Shown in pieces: positions 16,506-23,278 of a stretch of 36,717 nt of DNA. The notes under the pieces were generated by a model. That model worked only from the letters and a program-made list of their open reading frames with translations. It had not been told where the DNA came from and did no database searches. Positions within the stretch are counted from its first letter, which is position 1. Each line of letters opens with the position of its first letter. Origin of the DNA: Anaerolineaceae bacterium (GTDB lineage Bacteria > Chloroflexota > Anaerolineae > Anaerolineales > Anaerolineaceae); the NCBI GenBank assembly GCA_003446605.1, contig DMDF01000042.1, positions 1-36,717 on the forward strand, in the 5' to 3' direction. A program made the translations under genes and the position numbers.

Positions 16506-19106
16506 TTATTTCCTATACGTTAGCATCTTCTTTAACTCTGCCCAAAAGGTGCCAATGAACGTAGCGCCAAGGATCATGCCCCACTGACTTTTAGTTAAGG
16601 TAGTGACCTTCATCAATTGCTGAGCACCCGGGATAAGCGAAACCCCCAACAAAAAGATCGCCACACCCGCAGCCCAGCCCACCATCAAGCGATTGTTGCC
16701 CAAACCGAGCTGCATAATAGGCTGCCGCTCGGAGCGCATATTGAAAGCCAGCAACACATGCCCGATCAGCCAGGCATAAAAAGCTACTGTTTGTGATGTT
16801 ACTTCATTATAGGTTCCATACCAGGTATACAGATAGATGAATGTTATTGCAATGAAAAGACCCAGCGCTGATGATAGGATACCACTGACCATACTCCTAT
16901 CCATGAACTTCGCCTGCGGGTCACGTGGTCGTTGATCCAGCAGATCTGCTTCAGCTTTTTCAAAGACAAAAGAAGCAGCTGCCATCAGGTCCATAAATAA
17001 TTCCATCAAAATGATCTGCACCGGCGCAAAGGGCACCGGAACCAACAAAAGAGTTGGCAACAGAGTGATCAACACCAGAGCCAACTTGCAGGCGAGATAA
17101 TAGCGCACTCCTTTTTTTAGGTTTTCGTAGATCAAGCGCCCCTCTCGTACTGCACTCACGATGGTAGTGAAGTTATCATCAGCCAGGACGATGTCTCCAG
17201 CTTCGCGTGCTGCATCGGTGCCGGTTTCCCCCATTGCCACTCCGATATCTGCCGCTGCTAGAGCAGGGGCATCATTAATGCCATCCCCTGTTACTGCTAC
17301 ACGTTCCCCATTCTTTTGAAGAGCCTGTACGATGCGTAATTTATGCTCGGGGGTAGTACGGGCAAAGATGGAGGTTTTTTTTACCTTTTCCCGTAATACA
17401 ACCTCATCCATTCCATCCAGCTCTCTGCCAGTGATCACATCACTATTTCCATCCAGCCCGATTTGCTGCGCGATCATACGAGCGGTGGCGGGGTGGTCAC
17501 CGGTGATCATGATGGTGCGGATACCTGCGTGCTGGCACTGCTGCATAGCTGCCGGCACTTCAGCGCGAGGAGGATCGGCAAACCCGATCAATCCCACGAA
17601 AGTGAGGTCGCTTTCCAGTTCATCCATCATTGAAGCTGCATGCAGCCCATCTCGTTCAGCCAGGGCAATCACACGCAGACCACTCTCTGCCATGCCAACG
17701 ACTTGCGCGAGAACGTAATTTTTGCGAGCTTCAGCCAACGCTGTTTTTATGCCTTTGTCGGTTAATTCGCTGCTGCATTGTGCAAGCACTGCCTCAGGGG
17801 CACCTTTTACAGCAACCCGCAATTGACCATCCACCTGGTACAAAATCGACATACGTTTGCGGTCGTTGTCAAACGATAACTCCATTTGCATATCCACCGA
17901 TTGGCGTACAACCTGTGGGTCCATCCCAGCAGAACGTGCCGCACGCAAGAGAGCCGTATCGATCGGGTCACCCACGAAATCTGAATCCCTCTCCAGGGCA
18001 TCATTACACAAAATACCGATCTTGAGCAGCCGTGATTCCATTTGAGGGGGTTCAATACGAGCCACTTCCATGCGATTTTCGGTCAGGGTCCCCGTCTTAT
18101 CGGTAGCAATCACTGTTACCGACCCCAACGACTCCACCGCATTCAATCGTTTGGCAATGGCATTGTTTTTCGAGAGCCTAAAGGCTCCCAACGCCAGAAC
18201 CATGGTAATGATGATGGGCAGTTCCTCCGGGATGGTGGCAAATGCCAGCGATAAGCCGGTGAGCAGCATTTTCTGTGGAGGTTGATGCGCAATGAATATC
18301 CCAATCAGTGGAACCAGTACACTGAATCCAAGGGCAAACCACACCAGCGTTTTGCTCAATTCACTCATCATTTGTTGCAGTGGGGTACGGGGTTCCTTAA
18401 CCAGACGCGCCAATCCGGCAATACGCCCAATTTCTGTCGCCATACCGGTCCCGACCACCAGGGCTGTTCCTTTTCCTCTCGTAACCAAGGTGGAGGAAAA
18501 CACCATATTGTAGCGTTCTGCCAGAGGAGCATCCTCTGCCAGCACCACCCGTGCATCTTTTTGAACCGGCAGTGATTCACCGGTCAAGGCAGATTCATCC
18601 ACAGAAAGCCCAACAGACTCTACCAAACGTGCATCTGCCGGTACACGACAACCTACCTGAAGCAAGATGAGATCGCCGGGCACAACTTGATCAACCGGGA
18701 TTTCCAGATAGTTGCCCGCCCGCCGTACGGCAGCGAGCGGCTCAGCTAATTTCCGCAAACTAGCAATGGCTTTTTTTGAGCGCATTTCATTAAGGACTTC
18801 AACCGTGTTCAAGGTTAGAATGATCACAAAAATTGTGATCGCCTCTGCTAGTTCCCCCCAGATGATGTAAAGCACGCCGGTAACCAGTAGCATGAGCACC
18901 ATCGGCTCACGCAACTCTTCGAAGAATTCTTTCCAGAAAGAGGCTTTCTTCTCTTCGGATAGTGTATTTGGTCCCACCTGGGCTTGGCGTTCAAGAGCAT
19001 CCTCCTGAGCAAGCCCCTGGGTAGGGTTACTTTTTATATTCTCAGAAACATGCTCGACCGACAACGCATGCCATCTCTGGTTGAGAAAGACATCGGACAA
19101 TTTCAT
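16506..19106 (-). CDS. P-type cation-transporting ATPase, P2 subfamily
   Basis: 866 residues from the ATG at 19104-19106. N-terminal cation-ATPase domain (WHALSVEHVSENIKSNPTQG), first membrane pair, actuator domain with the dephosphorylation motif ALTGESLPV, M4 motif TIPEELPII, phosphorylation site DKTGTLT with the aspartate near residue 336, nucleotide-domain KGAPEAV, and hinge motif TGDGINDAPAL. The C-terminal six-helix region is present, so the protein is complete. Layout matches calcium/manganese-type P2 ATPases, but M4 reads PEELP and M6 reads ILMELFMDLMAAASFVFE instead of the SERCA-type N-x-x-T-D, so ion specificity is uncertain. It starts seven bases after the MFS gene, forming one operon with it and the ChrB-N-like gene. 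Confidence 0.93.
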   Translation of the reverse strand: MKLSDVFLNQRWHALSVEHVSENIKSNPTQGLAQEDALERQAQVGPNTLSEEKKASFWKEFFEELREPMVLMLLVTGVLYIIWGELAEAITIFVIILTLNTVEVLNEMRSKKAIASLRKLAEPLAAVRRAGNYLEIPVDQVVPGDLILLQVGCRVPADARLVESVGLSVDESALTGESLPVQKDARVVLAEDAPLAERYNMVFSSTLVTRGKGTALVVGTGMATEIGRIAGLARLVKEPRTPLQQMMSELSKTLVWFALGFSVLVPLIGIFIAHQPPQKMLLTGLSLAFATIPEELPIIITMVLALGAFRLSKNNAIAKRLNAVESLGSVTVIATDKTGTLTENRMEVARIEPPQMESRLLKIGILCNDALERDSDFVGDPIDTALLRAARSAGMDPQVVRQSVDMQMELSFDNDRKRMSILYQVDGQLRVAVKGAPEAVLAQCSSELTDKGIKTALAEARKNYVLAQVVGMAESGLRVIALAERDGLHAASMMDELESDLTFVGLIGFADPPRAEVPAAMQQCQHAGIRTIMITGDHPATARMIAQQIGLDGNSDVITGRELDGMDEVVLREKVKKTSIFARTTPEHKLRIVQALQKNGERVAVTGDGINDAPALAAADIGVAMGETGTDAAREAGDIVLADDNFTTIVSAVREGRLIYENLKKGVRYYLACKLALVLITLLPTLLLVPVPFAPVQIILMELFMDLMAAASFVFEKAEADLLDQRPRDPQAKFMDRSMVSGILSSALGLFIAITFIYLYTWYGTYNEVTSQTVAFYAWLIGHVLLAFNMRSERQPIMQLGLGNNRLMVGWAAGVAIFLLGVSLIPGAQQLMKVTTLTKSQWGMILGATFIGTFWAELKKMLTYRK

Positions 19107-19113
19107 TTTTTAA

Positions 19114-20361
19114 TCACTCCGCTTTTTGTACTTTTCCGGTTTTTGGCATCCAGAAGATCATCAACAGCGCTGCGATCAATGCCATGGCACCACCGAAGTA
19201 AAAAGGAGCGGATGGACCAAAACCAGCCCATGAACCCATCCCTTCCCACAGGATCCCAGCGATAAAGGAAGATGGAAATGCCAGCAGCCCGATTACCGCA
19301 TGATAGGTACCATACGCTGTTCCGCGCATATTTTCAGGCACCAGATCCGCCACCATGGCATTGGCTGTACCAAATGCCAATCCAAAATACAATCCGTAAG
19401 CAAGATACAGCAGCCAAATCTGCCAGGAACTATCAGCCAGAGCAAAGCCAAAATAAACCAGCGCATACAGTAGCCACCCACCAATGATTAAACGCCGGCG
19501 ACCAATGCGATCAGATAATGAACCAGCGGGGGTCGCGATGATAGCAATGACCATATTAAAAACAGCCAGCATTACTAAAATACCGGTTACAGAGACACCT
19601 AGATTTTGCGCACGCAGAACCAAGAAACCATCGGATGAATTCCCCAAGGTAAAGATGCTGACAATGACCAGAAAGATATTGAAAGGTCTCCCCATGCTGC
19701 GCAATGAAAATTTAGGGACTTCACGCTGTCCGGTTACTTCCACATCTTTGGCTCCAAAAGCCAGGGATATTACTGCCAAAACGGCTGGAACAAGCGAAAT
19801 AAGTACGATGGTTTGGAAGGTATTTCGTGAAAGATCTACTGTGTTCGCCTGTGTCAGCCATACCACTAACGCAGCGATCAACAATCCGAGCATCGCACCT
19901 GCCTTATCCATAGCACGGTTGAAACCAAAAGCAATGCCACGCGTTTCTTTGGTAGTCGAATCTGCTACCAGCGCATCGCGCGGAGCCGTACGAATGCCCT
20001 TCCCGATGCGATCCGCCCAACGCACACCCGCTACCATGCCCCAGGTATTAGCAATATAAAAGAATGGTTTAGAAATTGCGGATAATGCATATCCAACCAC
20101 TGCCAGCCATTTTCTACTGCCAAGTTTATCTGAAAGCCATCCTGAAAACAGTTTCAGGATGCTGGCTGTCGCTTCAGCGACACCCTCAATCAAACCAATG
20201 ATATTGGTTTGCACCCCAAGTACATTTGACAAGAACAGCGGTAGTATGTTGATCACCATCTCACTGGAAATATCCATGAAAAAACTGGTGAAACCCACCG
20301 CCCATACGTTGCGGGGGAGGTCCTTCACCCGCACCTTTGAAATTTCTTTATCTTCTGCCAT
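19114..20361 (-). CDS. Major facilitator superfamily transporter
   Basis: 415 residues, about twelve hydrophobic helices. The loop 2-3 signature is GWLSDKLGSRKWLAVVGYAL, and the equivalent in the second half is GSLSDRIGRRRLIIGGWLL. The RWADRIGKGIRTAPRDALVAD stretch, followed by RGIAFGFNRAMDKAGAMLG, marks a subgroup of bacterial MFS proteins of undefined substrate. Start ATG at 20359-20361 with AAAGAGAAAAA upstream, a poor ribosome binding site. It lies between the ChrB-N-like gene and the P-type ATPase; shared transcription suggests a common theme of metal or ion efflux, but the sequence does not fix the substrate. Confidence 0.88.
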   Translation of the reverse strand: MAEDKEISKVRVKDLPRNVWAVGFTSFFMDISSEMVINILPLFLSNVLGVQTNIIGLIEGVAEATASILKLFSGWLSDKLGSRKWLAVVGYALSAISKPFFYIANTWGMVAGVRWADRIGKGIRTAPRDALVADSTTKETRGIAFGFNRAMDKAGAMLGLLIAALVVWLTQANTVDLSRNTFQTIVLISLVPAVLAVISLAFGAKDVEVTGQREVPKFSLRSMGRPFNIFLVIVSIFTLGNSSDGFLVLRAQNLGVSVTGILVMLAVFNMVIAIIATPAGSLSDRIGRRRLIIGGWLLYALVYFGFALADSSWQIWLLYLAYGLYFGLAFGTANAMVADLVPENMRGTAYGTYHAVIGLLAFPSSFIAGILWEGMGSWAGFGPSAPFYFGGAMALIAALLMIFWMPKTGKVQKAE

Positions 20362-20396
20362 ACTTTTTTTCTCTTTTCTTTTTTTATTGTTAAACG

Positions 20397-21008
20397 TTAT
20401 TTTTGGTTATCTTTGTCTCTTCCATTCTTTTGATCAGGTAAAGTACCTGGATCAAACCGCATTTTCTTGGAATGATCTTGATCTTCATGCGCAAACACAG
20501 TTGCTGCAAAATCCTGTAATGCATCCCGGCATTTCTCCAACCATGCTGCTGCTTCCTGCGCATGCTCTCCCCCCAGAAAATCACGCTGGCTTACCTTTTT
20601 AAACCAGGTTTCCAGTTTGTTGAGGTCCTGCTCGTTTTCCTCATATTCCGCAAAACTAAAATTTTCCCGGCGGGTCTCTTTTTCAAGTTCAGCCAAAAAA
20701 TCAGCACACTGCTCTTTAAATTCCACATATTCCTCTGCACGGTCCTGTAAAAAGCGAGTCATGATCTCTTTTTCCGTCTCTTCATCAAAAGAATTAGCCA
20801 GAAATGTTTTACTTGTTCCCCCTTGATCTGCAACATAGGTTTTCATCTCCTGAATAAATTCTTCAGCTGGTTCTGTATGTGGGAGCAACCACAATCCGTT
20901 GTCGAGCCCCAACGATCCAAATGCCCGCATATGCCGCCAAACAGTGACGCGCGGACTGGAAGGAGTGGCTGACAATTGAGGACAGAATAACAACCATTTA
21001 TATTCCAT
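20397..21008 (-). CDS. ChrB N-terminal-domain-like protein
   Basis: 203 residues from the ATG at 21006-21008, chosen because GGAG lies six bases upstream; the frame is open further but those starts lack a site and would include the promoter. The start EYKWLLFCPQLSATPSSPRV, then WRHMRAFGSLGLDNGLWLLP, matches the N-terminal domain of ChrB-type chromate-resistance proteins (pattern WLLF...LPA.PSS.RV..WR.L..LGA). The C-terminal half is highly charged and helical and does not look like the ChrB rhodanese-like or catalytic part. In other bacteria ChrB accompanies the ChrA efflux pump; no ChrA is seen here and the neighbours are an MFS and a P-type ATPase. A regulatory or sensor role in this operon is inference. 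Confidence 0.75.
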   Translation of the reverse strand: MEYKWLLFCPQLSATPSSPRVTVWRHMRAFGSLGLDNGLWLLPHTEPAEEFIQEMKTYVADQGGTSKTFLANSFDEETEKEIMTRFLQDRAEEYVEFKEQCADFLAELEKETRRENFSFAEYEENEQDLNKLETWFKKVSQRDFLGGEHAQEAAAWLEKCRDALQDFAATVFAHEDQDHSKKMRFDPGTLPDQKNGRDKDNQK

Positions 21009-21036
21009 TTTCATCTCCATTTGTAACAACTGTTGC

Positions 21037-21065
21037 ATTCTAATCCTTAATAGGAAAAAGTGCAA
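21037..21065 (-). promoter_or_regulatory. Sigma70-type promoter of the ChrB-N/MFS/ATPase operon
   Basis: On the minus strand TTGCAC (21060-21065), 17-base spacer, TAGAAT (21037-21042). The predicted start near 21030 gives a leader of about 22 bases before the ATG at 21008, which supports the shorter start of the ChrB-like gene. Confidence 0.65.
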
Positions 21066-21150
21066 TATGTGTTACAAAAACTTTGACACAATGCTAATTT
21101 TTTCTTGAGAATGAACAGAGAGTAAGAAAAGGAACTGACGAGACTTTCAA

Positions 21151-21179
21151 AATATAAAAAGCGCCTTTTTAGGCGCTTT
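21151..21179 (-). terminator. Intrinsic terminator downstream of the initiator tRNA
   Basis: Minus strand AAAGCGCC (21172-21179) pairs with GGCGCTTT (21158-21165) around a six-base loop and is followed by a T-rich run to 21151. It begins about seven bases after the tRNA 3' end. Confidence 0.9.
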
Positions 21180-21185
21180 CAAAGG

Positions 21186-21257
21186 TAGCGGGGAGTGGAT
21201 TCGAACCACTGACCTCCAGGTTATGAGCCTGACGAGCTGCCACTGCTCTACCCCGCA
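21186..21257 (-). tRNA. tRNA-fMet (initiator, anticodon CAU)
   Basis: Cloverleaf on the minus strand: acceptor UGCGGGG with CCCCGCU, D stem GAGC/GCUC, anticodon stem UCAGG/CCUGG around the loop CUCAUAA, T stem AGUGG/CCACU with loop UUCGAAU. It carries initiator marks: no pair at 1-72 (U-U) and a purine 11:pyrimidine 24 pair (A11-U24). The usual three G-C pairs next to the anticodon loop are G-C, G-C and A29-U41, so the third is variant. The discriminator is A and the CCA end is not encoded (ACCU). An intrinsic terminator follows. Confidence 0.93.
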
Positions 21258-21396
21258 ATGCGAATAACAAGTTTACCATGAGCAAACCGGTTCGTCAAAT
21301 CGACGAATTGCCTCAAATAAAAAGTAACTATGAGAAGTAACGTTGACTCAATAAGAATGTTACCATCCGGCAGAGAAAAGATGCCGGGAGGAGCCA

Positions 21397-21570
21397 ATGA
21401 TGCGTCAAGGCAGTAAGAGAGAACTATGGGAAACCATCCAACCAAGGTATCTCAAAGCTTCCAAAGCAGAGAAGCACAAAATACTGGATGAATTCATCGC
21501 CACAAGCGGATACCACCGCAAATATGCCATTCGTATCCTGAGACATGGTTACCCGAGAAAGCAGCAATAG
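21397..21570 (+). pseudogene. N-terminal remnant of an integrase-type transposase
   Basis: A 57-codon frame with GGGAGGAG upstream of its ATG: MMRQGSKRELWETIQPRYL, then KASKAEKHKILDEFIATSGY, then HRKYAIRILRHGYPRKQQ and TAG. The pattern ..RYL.A.K.EK..ILDEF...TGYHRK.AIR.L is the N-terminal helix-turn-helix region of a DDE integrase-type transposase family. The DDE domain that should follow is missing; the sequence passes after about 30 bases into the end of the GyrI-like gene. It is the only plus-strand trace in this part of the window, lying between the tRNA and GyrI-like genes. Family placement is from memory of the motif, so the exact IS family is left open. Confidence 0.6.
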
Positions 21571-21601
21571 TACTCGACCAATCCCTTCCCCATAGACCGA
21601 T

Positions 21602-22216
21602 TTACAGCCTGTGCACAGGTTGGCGCAGAACTGTTTTCAATTTTTCCGGAGCAGTGCGGCGCACATCGGATAAGTAGATCTCATGGTGTTTCCCATTGAG
21701 CTCATAACCATTTTCATGAATGAACGTGTGCATCCGTGCAATATTGGGACCTTCAGCGGAATAAGGTCCAAGATGGGTGAGCTGCACCGCCAGACCTTCG
21801 TGGAAGGACTCAAAGCGCACCTGCCTGATCACATCCAGCTCTTTTTTCTTTTTCAACACCTCTGATCTGGCACGTTCGACCCGCTCTCCATTGACTGGCT
21901 CCGGCTGGGCAATCATCATGGTCCAATCCCAATTCGATTTATCTGTGGTGCTGAACTGCGCCATATCTTCCACCCACCATAGCCCTTCGGATGGGAAAAC
22001 ACTGTAATCCAACCCCATTTCTTTTTTAATGGCAAATTTGAGCGCATAGGAAAGCGAGAAAAGTGCTTCGATCGCTTCTTGATAGGCTTTTTCCTTATTG
22101 GGATCCCCATGACCATCGATCATCAAGTAGTTCATGGGTGGCACCTCGACCAATACCGGATCGCGAGGGGGAAAGTACAATTCCTTGTGTGTTTTCTTCC
22201 ATTCCAATTTTTCCAT
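21602..22216 (-). CDS. GyrI-like small-molecule-binding domain protein
   Basis: 204 residues from the ATG at 22214-22216; the frame is open for 35 more codons but the family normally starts here (MEKLEWKKTHKELYFPP). Landmarks: VEVPPMNYLMIDGHGDPNKE, then SLSYALKFAIKKEMG, WWVED, and C-terminal VQLTHLGPYSAEGPNIARMH with a LNGKHHEIYLSDVRR ending. This is the GyrI-like/SHS2 fold used by effector-binding domains and some cyclopropane hydrolases, here as a stand-alone two-repeat protein. It follows the PadR gene by about 80 bases on the same strand and is likely co-transcribed, so it may process or sense the ligand of that regulator; this is inference. Confidence 0.82.
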   Translation of the reverse strand: MEKLEWKKTHKELYFPPRDPVLVEVPPMNYLMIDGHGDPNKEKAYQEAIEALFSLSYALKFAIKKEMGLDYSVFPSEGLWWVEDMAQFSTTDKSNWDWTMMIAQPEPVNGERVERARSEVLKKKKELDVIRQVRFESFHEGLAVQLTHLGPYSAEGPNIARMHTFIHENGYELNGKHHEIYLSDVRRTAPEKLKTVLRQPVHRL

Positions 22217-22295
22217 GGCTCCATTTACCTCTTTCTTTATTTCTTCTACAGTCGCCTTGTACAAGACATCAAGTACACTATCCCCTGCAATCCAT

Positions 22296-22835
22296 TCATT
22301 CTGAAAGTCTTTCAACCGCATCCGTGATCCAATTCAGCTCGGCATCCAATAAGGTGATTGAATGATGGAAGAGTTCCTTGGCTGGAAGAGCCAGCCGCTC
22401 ACCTCCATCCAATTCATATTTCGTCTTTACCTGTGCCAATTGTTCTTTCAACATCGTTTGATGAGAACGCAATGCCTGCAGCAATTCAGGGTGTTCCAGC
22501 GCCAGCAGATTTGCAAGACCCAGGTCAAAATCGTCAGTGCGAGGACGAGGATTAGTTAATCGCATGCGAACCGCTTCCCGATATTCCATCCAACCCTGCT
22601 CAGTCAGCTTGTAGATCTTGCGCGTCGGGCGCTCTCCCTCGCTGTGTTTCTCGCTGCTGAGCAGTGCGCGATCCTCCAGTTTGTTCAGAATGTAATAGAT
22701 CGAGGAGAAACCGATTTCTGTCCATTCGCGCATACCTCGCCGGACAATATCCTGTTCGATCTGGTAGCCATATCTTGGCTCTTCAGCCACCAGCCCTACA
22801 ATGACGAGTTCGGAATTCGTGAGGGTTGTTTCCAT
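22296..22835 (-). CDS. PadR-family transcriptional regulator
   Basis: 179 residues from the ATG at 22833-22835, with AGGAT close upstream. The PadR winged helix occupies about residues 5-80: TNSELVIVGLVAEEPRYGYQ, IEQDIVRRGMREWTEIGFSS and IYYILNKLEDRALLSSEK, with the wing GERPTRKIYKLTEQG. The C-terminal part is a long helical segment (LLQALRSHQTMLKEQLAQV) expected to form the dimer, as in PadR subfamily 2. Its promoter is covered by a perfect inverted repeat, so it most likely represses itself together with the GyrI-like gene downstream. The inducer is unknown. Confidence 0.93.
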   Translation of the reverse strand: METTLTNSELVIVGLVAEEPRYGYQIEQDIVRRGMREWTEIGFSSIYYILNKLEDRALLSSEKHSEGERPTRKIYKLTEQGWMEYREAVRMRLTNPRPRTDDFDLGLANLLALEHPELLQALRSHQTMLKEQLAQVKTKYELDGGERLALPAKELFHHSITLLDAELNWITDAVERLSE

Positions 22836-22850
22836 TTTTATCCTAATTCT

Positions 22851-22884
22851 ATATTATTCTAGTATTAGAATAATATTTTGTCAA
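22851..22884 (-). promoter_or_regulatory. padR promoter overlapped by an inverted-repeat operator
   Basis: Minus-strand promoter: TTGACA (22879-22884, consensus), 17-base spacer, TAGAAT (22856-22861). A perfect inverted repeat ATATTATTCTA (22851-22861) / TAGAATAATAT (22866-22876) with a four-base spacer covers the -10 and most of the spacer. Transcription would begin only about 14 bases before the PadR ATG. Geometry is that of autorepression. Confidence 0.78.
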
Positions 22885-22983
22885 TCATCCATATGAAAAT
22901 CAAGTACAAAAACAAAGATCGCTCTTTAGACCTCAGGATTGCCCTGCAAATAATATTGACTGGATTTGATTAGTGCCTTCATT

Positions 22984-23001
22984 CATTTGATTGATCAAAT
23001 G
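22984..23001. repeat. Small palindrome in the padR-PTS intergenic region
   Basis: CATTTGA (22984-22990), TTGA, TCAAATG (22995-23001): a perfect seven-base inverted repeat. It lies some 200 bases upstream of the PTS promoter; a distal regulator site is possible. The rest of 22885-23202 holds nothing else I can support. Confidence 0.35.
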
Positions 23002-23202
23002 GGAACAAGAAAAATATTTTCACGAATTAATTCATCAGGGCTATACACTAAACGCGTAAAATCCTACGAAACGATACACAAAACAATCTTTTTACATATT
23101 TTTAGGAATTATTTGAACTCAAAATAACAATTGAAGAGTTGATGGATCTAAAAAAAGCATTAGTGTATGTTTCTGACACCCCCAAGGTAAACGATCCGGC
23201 AT

Positions 23203-23255
23203 TTGAATCACGAAATCAAATTTAATAAAATGTTAATGAGTATACATAGTGTATA
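23203..23255 (+). promoter_or_regulatory. Promoter of the beta-glucoside PTS operon with a palindrome at the start site
   Basis: TTGAAT (23203-23208), 17-base spacer, TAAAAT (23226-23231): a good sigma70-type promoter. Transcription would start near 23238. Directly after it TATACA (23241-23246), TAG, TGTATA (23250-23255) forms a perfect six-base inverted repeat, a position suited to repression. No sigma54 -24/-12 element is seen. Confidence 0.65.
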
Positions 23256-23278
23256 GTCTCTTTTGGAGGCATTTCCAA

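Noticed and set aside
17332..18575. Several long plus-strand open frames opposite the P-type ATPase
   Set aside because: Antisense shadows of a clearly coding gene; no motifs or ribosome binding sites.
21186..21570. Integration (att) site at the initiator tRNA
   Set aside because: The transposase scrap lies on the 5' side of the tRNA, and no duplication of the tRNA 3' end was found in the window.
23112..23225. Short plus-strand frame reading ELFELKITIEEL then MDLKKALVYVSDTP, ending at TAA
   Set aside because: Looks superficially protein-like but is only about 40 codons, has no ribosome binding site and overlaps the PTS promoter; possibly a gene scrap, not supportable.
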